DNA from: an uncultured Bacteroidales bacterium
Lineage (GTDB): Bacteria > Bacteroidota > Bacteroidia > Bacteroidales > P3
Assembly: GCA_944320465.1 (NCBI GenBank)
Contig: CALUHO010000026.1
Span: 1-47,853 of the forward strand
Length of the DNA stretch: 47,853 bases
Direction: 5' to 3'
Part shown: positions 34,933 to 43,939 of the stretch, in pieces
Position numbering within the stretch: the first letter of the stretch is position 1
Layout: each line of letters begins with the position of its first letter
Position numbers and translations under genes: made by a program
Notes under the pieces: model-generated
Seen by the model: the letters and a program-made list of their open reading frames with translations, nothing else
The model's database searches: none
What the model was told of the DNA's origin: nothing

Positions 34933-35877
34933 TTAAATCGCCTCAAACGGCTGCCGTCCTCTGATCATGCGGCATTTCCCGCGAAAATCCTTACGGACTT
35001 CCACATCCACAAAACCAGCCTCGGCCAACAACCTGATGTTTTCCTGAGGAAATGCTTCGTTTATCTCGGCCAGGAAAAAGCCGCCAGGCTGCAAACAGGA
35101 ACGCGCCATGACTGCCAAAGCCCTGTAAAAAGCCAATGGATCCGTTTCCTTGACAAACAAAGCCATGTTTGGTTCATAGCCTATGACATTGAGGTGCATC
35201 AAAGGCCTTTCCGAAGGCAGAACATAAGGCGGATTCGATACCATCAACTGAAAATCCTTTCCCTCTGTTACCGATGCCGGGAGTTTCCCCTCCAGCACGT
35301 CATGACAAAAGAAACAAACTGGAAGATTCAAGCGGACCGCATTCTTGCCGGCTATGGATAAAGCTTCAGTTGAAAGATCGCAAGCATAGACTTCGGCATC
35401 CGGGAAAGCCGAGGCCAACGCCAATGCCAACGCGCCACTTCCAGTACACAAATCCATAATCCGGCATGGCTTTCCAGCCACATCCAGCTTCCGCAAACTT
35501 TCCGATGCCCAATGGAAAAGTTCCTCCGTTTCAGGCCGGGGTATCAAGACACCCGGTCCCACATTCAGTTCCAAACCCGCAAAATACGCTTTGCCAAACA
35601 CATACTGTACCGGTTCCCCCTGCCGTAACTTTTGCAAAGCAGCCGCAAAAGCCGACCTTTCCTTCTCAGTCACCTTGTAATCCATTTCAGCCAAAATCAC
35701 CGCCTTCGGCATCCCCGTAATCTCTTCTGCCGCCCAATAAAAAATAGAACCGGCTTCGTCCCCGTCATACAAAACAGACAGGGAACAACGATACCGTTCT
35801 TTCCATTGGCGCAAAGTATCCTGGCTGGCTTGCAATACACGCCCCAAGCTGCCCGGATCGACATTTTCATTTTCCAT
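34933..35877 (-). CDS. prmC: Release factor glutamine methyltransferase PrmC
   Basis: A 314-residue protein from the ATG at 35877. PrmC methylates the Gln of the GGQ motif in peptide chain release factors, using S-adenosylmethionine, and is needed for efficient termination. Visible motifs are the N-terminal helical domain, PVQYVFGKAYFAGLELNVG, VLIPRPETEELF, the SAM loop MDLCTGSGALALALA and the substrate-binding NPPY in LMVSNPPYVLPS. The longer frame to 35970 overlaps gldB and is rejected. It lies 29 bp after gldB. Its stop codon lies directly at a family A repeat. Confidence 0.95.
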   Translation of the reverse strand: MENENVDPGSLGRVLQASQDTLRQWKERYRCSLSVLYDGDEAGSIFYWAAEEITGMPKAVILAEMDYKVTEKERSAFAAALQKLRQGEPVQYVFGKAYFAGLELNVGPGVLIPRPETEELFHWASESLRKLDVAGKPCRIMDLCTGSGALALALASAFPDAEVYACDLSTEALSIAGKNAVRLNLPVCFFCHDVLEGKLPASVTEGKDFQLMVSNPPYVLPSERPLMHLNVIGYEPNMALFVKETDPLAFYRALAVMARSCLQPGGFFLAEINEAFPQENIRLLAEAGFVDVEVRKDFRGKCRMIRGRQPFEAI

Positions 35878-35906
35878 AAACCGATTGCAATTAATCCATA
35901 GCCATT

Positions 35907-36920
35907 TCAGGGCTTGTATCGAGACTCTTCCAAGACGGTCATGGGATCGGCTTCCCGCAAAACAGTCCAATCCGCATCGCTTCTTTTCATATAAGCATCC
36001 ACCATCTTCCAGCCTACGAACCGAGCCAAACGGGCCGGGGCTCCCGGCAAAAGAGGATTGAAAGGACCTTCGTTGATGAAATACCGGTACTCAAACGGGT
36101 CGGTTTCAAACAGCAAGTCCTGCTGCACTATATACTGCCAGATTGCCTGTTCGTTACGCTCGCACCAAGCAAAATCGGCATCGCTATAACCCAGCAAGAC
36201 CGACGGCTCAGCCTTTGGCAGAACCTGACGCATGAACCACATGGTTTTGCCTTCTTTGACAATCCAAGCCAGTAGTTCATCCCCTTCCGCGTCGCCAATA
36301 AGCGACAAGGCCACTGCCCGGGCGGCGTCCGGCATCAAGTACCGAGAATTCAAACGGGAACTCAGATAGCGAGGAATCCCCGCTTCGTCCATCAATGCCT
36401 CGTTCCCGTCCGCATAGAGATCCAAGCCTATCACCAAGACCGTATCCTGATACAGGATTCTATGCGCGTAATCCAAATAAGATATATACGTATACACTTC
36501 CGGTATACGGAAAGAAGGGGACAAACAGCGTATCCGGCTGAACAAACAGCCAAAATCCTTGCTTAAACGGGAACTGTCCTCTTTATCGTAAGTCTGCCTT
36601 ATCCTTCCATGCAATTCATCCACCACCGGGTCGTTAATGAAAAGACGTATCTGCAAAATGTTGAGGCTATCCTCCAGATCGGCCCCATCGAAAAACAAAG
36701 GAAATTCCGGAGCCATAAGTTCCAAGCCTGCCTTCAGGTTCCCCGTATCCAATCGCATCAAAGCATTCTCGTAACGACGAACCGGGACAGGCGCACAAGA
36801 AGAATCCCTTGACCCGCAACCGATGAAAAGCGCCATAAAGCCTGCCGCCAAGCAGGAGCAAAATCGGGTACAAGCAAACTCTTTCCTGAAAAAAAACAAT
36901 TTATCTCTCATTTTTTCCAT
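35907..36920 (-). CDS. gldB: GldB-like gliding/type IX secretion lipoprotein
   Basis: A protein of about 337 residues with a signal and lipobox (AAGFMALFIGCGS). GldB-family features follow: ALMRLDTGNLKAGLELMAPE, FINDPVVDELHGRIRQTY, YTYISYLDYAHRILYQDTVLV, LDLYADGNEALM, RYLSSRLNSRYLM, FVGWKMVDAYM and an ending like LEESRYKP. In Flavobacterium gldB is essential for gliding and lies next to nadE, as here (with one barrel gene between on the opposite strand). In non-gliding Bacteroidales its job is unclear but probably linked to the envelope. The start may be 36920 or 36911; longer frames are unsupported. Confidence 0.8.
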   Translation of the reverse strand: MEKMRDKLFFFRKEFACTRFCSCLAAGFMALFIGCGSRDSSCAPVPVRRYENALMRLDTGNLKAGLELMAPEFPLFFDGADLEDSLNILQIRLFINDPVVDELHGRIRQTYDKEDSSRLSKDFGCLFSRIRCLSPSFRIPEVYTYISYLDYAHRILYQDTVLVIGLDLYADGNEALMDEAGIPRYLSSRLNSRYLMPDAARAVALSLIGDAEGDELLAWIVKEGKTMWFMRQVLPKAEPSVLLGYSDADFAWCERNEQAIWQYIVQQDLLFETDPFEYRYFINEGPFNPLLPGAPARLARFVGWKMVDAYMKRSDADWTVLREADPMTVLEESRYKP

Positions 36921-36982
36921 TTCTGCACTTTCATTTGTGGAATACTTGTTGCAAAATAAAAGTTTTGGAACAAGGATTCCCT

Positions 36983-36990
36983 TATCTTTG
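36983..36990 (+). promoter_or_regulatory. -7 box of a probable promoter for the PorT-like gene
   Basis: TATCTTTG matches the Bacteroidota TAnnTTTG box. The nearest TTG (36965-36967) is only 15 bp upstream, closer than the usual 19-20, so strength is uncertain. It is in the 225-bp divergent gap between gldB and the PorT-like gene and would leave an untranslated leader of about 150 bases. Confidence 0.45.
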
Positions 36991-37145
36991 CCATGTTTAT
37001 CCGGATAAACCGGAGTGCTGCGTTTCCAAATATCTCGATTGCATACCCCGCAAGGGTTCTTGCCAGCATTCAAAAGTAAGAAAAATACGGAAAGGGTGCA
37101 TGCCCGTTCCTGAGGGATTAAAGACAACCCGTAAAATAATCCAGT

Positions 37146-38006
37146 ATGAACCGTGCCATCTCACTCATTATTCCACTCTTGCTCGGAACATGCCTGCTAG
37201 CGCAAAGCGGCAATTCCCAATTCATCGACAGCCCTTCATGGATCCTTGCAGGAGAAAGCAGCTTAGATGATATCCCGTCCGCGACGGTCATTCCGGTAAC
37301 ATCGCAGGCTCAAAGCAAGACATCCAAAAAGTCCCAAGACACCCCTTCCCGGTCATCCCGTGACGAAGGGTTCTTGCATCTAGGCATCTATGTGACTCCC
37401 ACGCTCAATTGGCTAAGTTCGGTAGATAAGACATCGGGAGGTACCCGGCTCTACGAAAGAACCGGTTCCAACTTCTCCGCCACGCCTACCATCATGCTCG
37501 ACATGCGCCTTTTCAAACGCTTTTACGTCGGAGTCGGCGTAGCTTATAACACTTGGGGAGGGAAGATTTCCCTCATCAACGGGGAACAAGACTTCAAGCG
37601 GTCGTTCTCCTTCTCCTATGTCGAGATTCCTGTCCGCGTCAAGATCCAGACAAGGAATTTTGCGGACAGCAGGGCTTCCGTTTTCCTATCCGCAGGCGCC
37701 AACTTGGGGTTCGGTGTGGATTTCTCATACAAAGACAAGTATAAGGACCTTGGCATCACAGCTCCTATTTCCAGTACGGGAGACTTTGTATCGAACAGCA
37801 TAAAAATCAAAGATAACCGAAAATTAGCCAATCTGTCTGTCGTGGGCCAGGTGGGTGTCAACTACCAGCTGAGCCGTCGGCTCAACCTGTTGGTCGGCAT
37901 CGAATACCACTACGGTTGCATACGTCCGCTCAAATCAGGAGAAAACAGTCCTGGGCCTGATTTTAACAACCAGCAGATAGGATTGGTTCTGGGGATCATG
38001 TTTTAA
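37146..38006 (+). CDS. PorT-like outer-membrane beta-barrel protein
   Basis: A 286-residue protein with a signal peptide (NRAISLIIPLLLGTCLLAQS), a Ser/Thr/Lys-rich linker of about 50 residues, then an eight-stranded-type barrel: LHLGIYVTPTLNWLS, RFYVGVGVAYNTWGGK, FSYVEIPVRVKIQTR, VFLSAGANLGFGVDFS, LSVVGQVGVNYQLSRRL and QQIGLVLGIMF with a terminal Phe. PorT is a type IX secretion factor, but many unrelated Bacteroidota barrels share this pattern, so a secretion role is only suggested by the neighbouring gldB. nadE follows 27 bp downstream in the same direction. Confidence 0.75.
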   Translation: MNRAISLIIPLLLGTCLLAQSGNSQFIDSPSWILAGESSLDDIPSATVIPVTSQAQSKTSKKSQDTPSRSSRDEGFLHLGIYVTPTLNWLSSVDKTSGGTRLYERTGSNFSATPTIMLDMRLFKRFYVGVGVAYNTWGGKISLINGEQDFKRSFSFSYVEIPVRVKIQTRNFADSRASVFLSAGANLGFGVDFSYKDKYKDLGITAPISSTGDFVSNSIKIKDNRKLANLSVVGQVGVNYQLSRRLNLLVGIEYHYGCIRPLKSGENSPGPDFNNQQIGLVLGIMF

Positions 38007-38033
38007 CCTCTTTTAACCTCAAATCCGAACATC

Positions 38034-39593
38034 ATGAAATGCGCCATTTTGCAAGAGAGTTTTTCACCAGGCAATATAGAAGGAAATCACAAAAAAGTAG
38101 CTTCGTTTTACCAGAAAGCCAGCAAGGAAGACGTTGATGTCGCCATTGTCCCGTCCGAGGCCTTATGCGGGTTCGAACCTGAAGATTTGCTGAATTTCAA
38201 CGACTTTTCCGAACGGTTGGAAAAAATCCAAAAAAGCCTTGTCAGGGCTACGGATTCAGAAACTGCTCTGATTTTCGATACGCCGATTGCCTTGGACGGT
38301 TCCTTTTCCCCTTCCATCATCGTTGCCTATGACGGTTGCATCCAGCATGTCATACCTCAATTCGATACTGTTCCCATGGAAGATCAGATTGTGGAACTCC
38401 ACAATGGGCGGATTCTAGTCACCTATTGCTCCTCCATCGCCAGCCTTCCCGTGCAGGAACTCCTTGCTACGGCCGAAGTGGTCGATATATGTATTTTGCT
38501 GGATGCCAGACCCTTTTCAGCAGACAGCGAATGCCAAAGATTCCGGTTCATAGAAAATTTGGCCACGAGCTTGGATAATCTCGTCTACGTCGGGCAAAGC
38601 GGATTCCAGAACGGGGATGTCCTGACCGGTGCGTCTTGCTGGTACAAAGAAGGCAAAAGATGCATCCAATTCCCTTATTTCGAAGCACGATCCGGTATTT
38701 TCGATACCGGAAGCATGCAGCCAAAGCAGACACCCTCCATCTACCCTGTCAACAAAGAAAAGATGACAGCCCTTCTCTACAAGGCTTTAGTAGAGGGTGT
38801 AAAAGGATATTTCGAGTCTTGCGGGATTACCCAAGCTGTCATAGGGCTCTCCGGGGGCATCGATTCATCCGTAGTCCTTCCTGTCGCAGTTGACGCGTTA
38901 GGATGCCAGAACGTGACAGGCTTGCTGATGCCTTCCCGGTTTTCAAGCGATCATTCTGTGGCTGATGCTGTCAAATTGGCTCAAAACCTCCACATTTCCT
39001 ACGAGATTATCCCGATTGAACCTTTGTATGGGGCATTCCTGAAACAACTGGCACCCATTTTCCAAGATACTCCGTTCGGATTGGCTGAAGAAAATCTTCA
39101 AGCCCGCATCCGAGGAAACTTGCTGATGGCGGTCGCAAACAAGAAAGGAGCCATGTTGCTCAATACTTCCAATAAAAGCGAAAGCTGTTGCGGTTACGGT
39201 ACCTTGTACGGGGATCTCTGCGGCGGCCTTTCCGTCTTAGGAGACTTATACAAGAGCCAAGTCTATGACATTGCCCGCCATATCAACAAGAAAAAAGAAA
39301 TCATTCCTGAAAACTGCATCCGCAAAGCACCTTCGGCAGAGCTTCGGCCCAACCAGAAAGACAGCGATACCTTGCCGGATTACGACACGATTGAACAAGT
39401 GCTCCGCATGTTTCTGGAAAAAGGATGGGGCGTTGAAGACATTGCAAAAGAAGGAACAGATGCCCGAACAGCCAAAAGAATCTTGGACTTGTTCTATAAG
39501 AATGTGTTCAAACGCAGGCAAACACCGCCTGTGATAAGACTGAGCGACACTGTTCTGGAGCGGGATATCCATTTACCGCTTGTCTGTCGGTGA
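38034..39593 (+). CDS. nadE: NAD+ synthetase with degenerate N-terminal glutaminase domain
   Basis: A 519-residue two-domain protein. The C-terminal NAD synthetase domain looks intact: the PP-loop GLSGGIDSSVVLP (about 271-283), MPSRFSSDHSVADA, LNTSNKSESCCGYGTLYGD and RKAPSAELRPNQKDSD. It would convert deamido-NAD to NAD with ATP. The N-terminal nitrilase-like domain normally frees ammonia from glutamine through a Glu-Lys-Cys triad. Here, aligning by eye, the Glu position is Ser (PSEALCG, residue 41), the Lys position is Gln (CIQHVIP, 104), and the Cys (132) is followed by Ser-Ser instead of Glu-Asp. The domain is probably inactive, leaving an ammonia-dependent enzyme. The gene follows the PorT-like gene by 27 bp, and its end overlaps recQ by 21 bp on the opposite strand. 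Confidence 0.9.
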   Translation: MKCAILQESFSPGNIEGNHKKVASFYQKASKEDVDVAIVPSEALCGFEPEDLLNFNDFSERLEKIQKSLVRATDSETALIFDTPIALDGSFSPSIIVAYDGCIQHVIPQFDTVPMEDQIVELHNGRILVTYCSSIASLPVQELLATAEVVDICILLDARPFSADSECQRFRFIENLATSLDNLVYVGQSGFQNGDVLTGASCWYKEGKRCIQFPYFEARSGIFDTGSMQPKQTPSIYPVNKEKMTALLYKALVEGVKGYFESCGITQAVIGLSGGIDSSVVLPVAVDALGCQNVTGLLMPSRFSSDHSVADAVKLAQNLHISYEIIPIEPLYGAFLKQLAPIFQDTPFGLAEENLQARIRGNLLMAVANKKGAMLLNTSNKSESCCGYGTLYGDLCGGLSVLGDLYKSQVYDIARHINKKKEIIPENCIRKAPSAELRPNQKDSDTLPDYDTIEQVLRMFLEKGWGVEDIAKEGTDARTAKRILDLFYKNVFKRRQTPPVIRLSDTVLERDIHLPLVCR

Positions 39594-41534
39594 TTGGAAA
39601 AGTCCGCCTCCTGCCCCACGCCAACGAAATAGCAGGCCATCGTCCGATGCCAGCAAGTCCTCTGCCAACAATTCATCCCAGAATTGTTTCAACAAATACG
39701 CAGGTTCTTGCGGCAACCGGGTTACCAAGCCTCGCAGATCCAAGGATTCCTCTTGCAAAAGAGGCTTGACCTGCTGCATCAGGCGAAGCTTGTCAGCCGA
39801 TGTCAACAAGGGATGCTTGCGGGCAATGCAAATATCGCAGAATCCGCAATCCGGACTCCCTTCTTCCCCGAAATACTGCAACAAATACCGGCTCCGGCAC
39901 AGGCTGTTTTCTATGGCGTAGCCTATGACAGCGTCCAGTTTCCGACGCGCCGAGACTTTCCTCGAATCATAAACTGCAGCAGGGAGAATCCCGTTCCCTC
40001 TTCTGAGTCGTTCCATGGTCCAAGTCAGCAATACGCCTTGAGAAACAGGGCGGTAATCAACAATGGAACATGCATGCAAAAACGATAAAAGACGCTTGAC
40101 CTGCGATTCAGGCACGTCCATCTTCCGGGATAGCTCCTTTTCGGAAATCCCGGCATAACCTGAAAAAAGCCGCCCTCCATATAGCCGCAACAGAATCTGC
40201 AATATCTTTTCCGTTTCAGGCTTTTCTACTTGACAACGGTACACGTCTTCATAGGAAGCAATCAGCCTGAGTCTTGAAGTTTCCATGGTCGAATCTGAAA
40301 AACGGAAATATCCGGCTCTTTCCAAAAAAGCCAAAGCCGAAGCCGTTTCTGCTACAGGAAAAGCATAGGCATGGCAAAAATCACGCAAATCGAACGAGAA
40401 AACCGAACCTTCGCCGCTTCCAACCGGCACTTGGCAATAATTTCCAACCGCCTCATAGACCCTCTGCACAAAAGGAATCCCCGGATAGGATTTCCTGAAA
40501 TTTTCTTCAGCTTCGATACGGTCTGAAGCATGGAACAAGAGCAAAGCAAAGGCTTTTTTTTCATCCCTTCCTGCCCTTCCGGCTTCCTGAAAATAAGCTT
40601 CCAATGTATCAGGCAAATCCAAATGGACCACGAAACGCACATCCGGCTTGTCGATCCCCATTCCGAAGGCATTGGTCGCCACCATCACCTGGACACGGTT
40701 CTCCACCCATGAATTCTGTCTTTCAATCCTCTCCTTTTGTTCCAAACCGGCATGGTAGCATGTGGCTGGAATTCCCATCTGCTGCAATTCAAGAGCCACA
40801 TCGAAGGCTTTCCGCCTGCTACGGACATAAACGATGCCGCAACCGCCTACCTTGTGGATGATGCGAAGCAACCGCCCCATCTTGTCCTCGTCTTGAATCA
40901 CATAATAAACCAGATTGTCCCGTTTGAAACTTTTCCGGAAAACCTTCTTAGGACGAATTTGCAGCTTTTCCTGTATATCATCCACTACATCAGGCGTGGC
41001 TGTAGCTGTCAAGGCCAACAGAGGCACTCCGGGCAGCATGGGACGCAACTCGGCAATCTGCAAATAAGGAGGCCTGAAATCATACCCCCACTGCGAGACG
41101 CAATGAGCCTCGTCTACGGCCAGCAGGCATACATCCATCTTTTGCAAATGAGCCAGGAAAGTTTCATTCCGGCAACGTTCCGGCGAGACATACAGAAACT
41201 TGAAACGGCCATGGACCGCCCCGTTCAATACCAGCTCTGTTTCCTGCCGGGACATGCCGCTATAAATCGCAGCGGCTGCAATTCCCCTTTTACGAAGATT
41301 CTCCACCTGATCCTTCATCAATGCAATGAGGGGCGATATGACCAAGCAAACGCCCCTCATTGCCATAGCCGGCACTTGGAAGCAAATCGACTTGCCTCCC
41401 CCGGTAGGAAGAAGGGCCAAGGCATCGCGCCCTTGCAGCACATGTTCTATGATTTCCTGCTGCAAGGGTCGAAATTGCCCGTAACCCCAATATCCCTTTA
41501 GAATCCGATGTATTCTGACGCTAATTGTTTCCAA
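39573..41534 (-). CDS. recQ: ATP-dependent DNA helicase RecQ
   Basis: A 653-residue 3'-5' helicase acting in recombination and replication repair. Motifs: motif 0 YGQFRPLQQEIIEHVLQGRD, Walker A LLPTGGGKSICFQVPA, DEAH in LLAVDEAHCVSQWGYDFRP, motif III LALTATATPDV, motif V VATNAFGMGIDKPDVRFV and motif VI EAYFQEAGRAGRD. The RQC zinc site (RSRYLLQYFGE, then CGFCDIC) is present. There is no evident HRDC domain; the last 60 residues form a short helical tail. Its start overlaps the stop of the upstream DUF5689 gene by 14 bp, so it may be co-transcribed with the receptor operon. Its 3' end overlaps nadE. Confidence 0.97.
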   Translation of the reverse strand: METISVRIHRILKGYWGYGQFRPLQQEIIEHVLQGRDALALLPTGGGKSICFQVPAMAMRGVCLVISPLIALMKDQVENLRKRGIAAAAIYSGMSRQETELVLNGAVHGRFKFLYVSPERCRNETFLAHLQKMDVCLLAVDEAHCVSQWGYDFRPPYLQIAELRPMLPGVPLLALTATATPDVVDDIQEKLQIRPKKVFRKSFKRDNLVYYVIQDEDKMGRLLRIIHKVGGCGIVYVRSRRKAFDVALELQQMGIPATCYHAGLEQKERIERQNSWVENRVQVMVATNAFGMGIDKPDVRFVVHLDLPDTLEAYFQEAGRAGRDEKKAFALLLFHASDRIEAEENFRKSYPGIPFVQRVYEAVGNYCQVPVGSGEGSVFSFDLRDFCHAYAFPVAETASALAFLERAGYFRFSDSTMETSRLRLIASYEDVYRCQVEKPETEKILQILLRLYGGRLFSGYAGISEKELSRKMDVPESQVKRLLSFLHACSIVDYRPVSQGVLLTWTMERLRRGNGILPAAVYDSRKVSARRKLDAVIGYAIENSLCRSRYLLQYFGEEGSPDCGFCDICIARKHPLLTSADKLRLMQQVKPLLQEESLDLRGLVTRLPQEPAYLLKQFWDELLAEDLLASDDGLLFRWRGAGGGLFQSPTDKR

Positions 41535-42999
41535 GCAAACGAATCCTGTTTATTTCCCAAGTGGCCATGGCCGAATCATCGCTTTTATAGACAAAGGCGA
41601 TACGAATGGTCTTGCCCTTGTATGCCCGCATGTCGATGTTGCCGCTCGATTCAAACGTGAAGTTGTCTCCCGGATGAGGATTGGGAATCGTCAAAGTAGT
41701 CCACTCGGCCTCATTGGGATTGGAATGCAGGCTCGGATCGTAGTTTTCCGAAACCCTTACCGTATAATAATCGTACGGAGAATCGAACTTATAACTCAAA
41801 GCCTGGTTGAAAGCCAAAGTCACAATATCAAAACGGTCAGCCGGAACTTCTATGACATCGGAAATCAGCCAGTCTTCGTTAGGCCGGTAGTTCTGCGACC
41901 CCTGAATCATCGCGCAGCCTCCGCCATAGCTGCCATGGGTCCAAGTGGCATCACCCAGAACGTTCACAATTCTGAACTTGGAAATCCCGTTGGCAAACGA
42001 CGCATAGAAGACAGGATAATCTTTCTCGCTGGTAGCATGGAACTTAGCCGTATCCAAATCAGTATAGGAACGCAGATAGAACTGCTTGGTGTCATCATAA
42101 ATGGCAAAGATACAGGTCATATCGCCCGTTCCTGCCGGCACCTGCTCGCGGAAAAAGCGGCAAGCGCTGCTGGTCCGCAGTACCAGTTCGGTAGCCGCAG
42201 ACTCATCCGCAAACGTAAAATACCGGTTAGTCGAAGTCGGGTTCGTCCCTACCGGAGGTGCCGGAGCAAATTCCTCGCCCACTTCGTCCCCGGCAAACTG
42301 CACACCGCGCAAAACCACCAACTGGTTATACAAAGAAGGATCGTCCAATTGAGCGGCATCCGTTATTTCTATCGGTTGCGGAAGGTCGGCACTGTCCACG
42401 GGAGGCAAGCCCGTCTTGGTCACATGCTGGGTAAAGACCACATCGGGAATACGCCCCAGATCCACAATCCCGTTGTCATCGGCATAGCGGTAGCCTAACT
42501 GCGGCAGGTTCTCGTAACGTCCGAAATAGAGGCCGGAACATTTGATATAGAGTTCCTGTCCTACCGGGTAGAAATTATACAAGCCCGTCTTGTCCACGGC
42601 GATGTTCAGAGCATGCCCCACGTTCGAACTTGTCACATCATCCATGCCAGGCTGGCTGACATCGCGCACATACATGCTTTTGTACAGGTTGCCGGAAATA
42701 TCGTTGCCAATTACAACCACATGCAGGTATATGTCCTTATAGACAGTATCCATGCGAGCCAATCCGGTAAGGGAATCCGTCACGGAAACAACTTCCATGA
42801 ACTGCCCAACCGAATCGAAATTGCCAGGGAAACGCCCTTTCATCTCTTCCACTGTCATAATCCGGGCATTTTCAGGAAACCATTCCGCCCCGGAATTGTC
42901 GGGAACCGGGTCGTGTCTGTATTTGACACAGGAAACAGTCAGCAGTCCTGCCAATCCTACCAGCAGAACCGCTTTTATTCTATCCAACTTTGTTCTCAT
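41521..42999 (-). CDS. DUF5689 lipoprotein with C-terminal choice-of-anchor-like domain
   Basis: A 492-residue lipoprotein (KAVLLVGLAGLLTVSC, lipobox Cys). The middle has the DUF5689 pattern: YLHVVVIGNDISGNLYKSMYV and FYPVGQELYIKCSGLYFGRY, an OB-like fold resembling nucleic-acid-binding YhcR-type domains. The last 170 residues (VFYASFANGISKFRIVN, then WLISDVIEVPADRFD and TWEINRIRLLGNN) look like a jelly-roll adhesion or choice-of-anchor module. It is third in the receptor-DUF5689-DUF5689 set and overlaps recQ by 14 bp. It is likely a surface partner of the TonB receptor; the ligand is unknown. Confidence 0.8.
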   Translation of the reverse strand: MRTKLDRIKAVLLVGLAGLLTVSCVKYRHDPVPDNSGAEWFPENARIMTVEEMKGRFPGNFDSVGQFMEVVSVTDSLTGLARMDTVYKDIYLHVVVIGNDISGNLYKSMYVRDVSQPGMDDVTSSNVGHALNIAVDKTGLYNFYPVGQELYIKCSGLYFGRYENLPQLGYRYADDNGIVDLGRIPDVVFTQHVTKTGLPPVDSADLPQPIEITDAAQLDDPSLYNQLVVLRGVQFAGDEVGEEFAPAPPVGTNPTSTNRYFTFADESAATELVLRTSSACRFFREQVPAGTGDMTCIFAIYDDTKQFYLRSYTDLDTAKFHATSEKDYPVFYASFANGISKFRIVNVLGDATWTHGSYGGGCAMIQGSQNYRPNEDWLISDVIEVPADRFDIVTLAFNQALSYKFDSPYDYYTVRVSENYDPSLHSNPNEAEWTTLTIPNPHPGDNFTFESSGNIDMRAYKGKTIRIAFVYKSDDSAMATWEINRIRLLGNN

Positions 43000-43018
43000 G
43001 CTTGAATCCTCCTAAAAC

Positions 43019-43900
43019 TTACTCATTATCCGTTCCATTCCCCACTGTATCCGCTGCTAAAGGGTGCGGAGTAAAACCCATGATATCCTCTTCCATCCGG
43101 GGAAACAACTGCAAATCTTCCGCTTGCAAATCGCCCGCCGTTCCATAGACGCTCAAAATCCCCTGAATGGAGCCATATCCGTAAGGGATAGTGTCAGGCG
43201 CAAACAAAGCATAGGAACTGATACGGACAGCCAGTTCGTTGCCATTCTTGTCCCGAATCATACGGTTCATGGCATTGCCTGTTCCTGCAGCGGCTTCCTG
43301 GTCCACGTAAACTTGACCGGAATCCACAAAATAAACGGAATCGAGCCTAATCAACTTGCCCAGATACAAACCCCGTTTTACGGTGAAATTTACATTGAGT
43401 ATCGTAGCTTCGATAGGTTCCGGCATATTGAGAACAGTAGCATACCCTTTTCTGTGAAAATGCTCGTCGCATTCAGGTTCGTATATCCGTTCGGTCACGT
43501 TCTCACCCTGCGCTCCTATCTGCGGCTGGCCATGGTATGTCCCGTAGGCCAAACCTTTCAAATCAATTACCAAACGCTGTCCCATGGCATATTTCTGGTT
43601 GTTGTTGGTCATCTCGATTTCGATATCGATTCCTCCGGTTGAATCCTGCAAGAAAATCTTCTTGTAAATATTGCCGGAAATATCATTAGCGGTCACGACT
43701 CCTTCTATGCACAAGGCTGTATCGATAGCTGCATAATCCATATCCTTGTAACGCTCAATCAGCTCCTCGATGGTTATATTGGCCCTCAGGCTGGTTTCCG
43801 GCGGAAGCGGAGTATCGCGTTCGCCCGTGCAGGCCACCGATGCCAATGCCAGCACAGATAGAATGCCCGGCATCCAAAACAGATTCCTTATATTTTTCAT
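43019..43900 (-). CDS. DUF5689 lipoprotein
   Basis: A 293-residue lipoprotein (FWMPGILSVLALASVACTG). The DUF5689 core is clear: EELIERYKDMDYAAIDTALC, IEGVVTANDISGNIYKKIFL, QDSTGGIDIEIEM, YAMGQRLVIDLKGLAYGTYH and GQPQIGAQG. It shares the DISGN-YK signature with the next gene, suggesting duplication within the operon followed by gain of an extra domain downstream. It lies 39 bp after the TonB receptor and 19 bp before the second DUF5689 gene. Confidence 0.82.
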   Translation of the reverse strand: MKNIRNLFWMPGILSVLALASVACTGERDTPLPPETSLRANITIEELIERYKDMDYAAIDTALCIEGVVTANDISGNIYKKIFLQDSTGGIDIEIEMTNNNQKYAMGQRLVIDLKGLAYGTYHGQPQIGAQGENVTERIYEPECDEHFHRKGYATVLNMPEPIEATILNVNFTVKRGLYLGKLIRLDSVYFVDSGQVYVDQEAAAGTGNAMNRMIRDKNGNELAVRISSYALFAPDTIPYGYGSIQGILSVYGTAGDLQAEDLQLFPRMEEDIMGFTPHPLAADTVGNGTDNE

Positions 43901-43939
43901 CTTCTTTCCTTTCTCTTTTGATTCAGCAAAACGTTCAGA

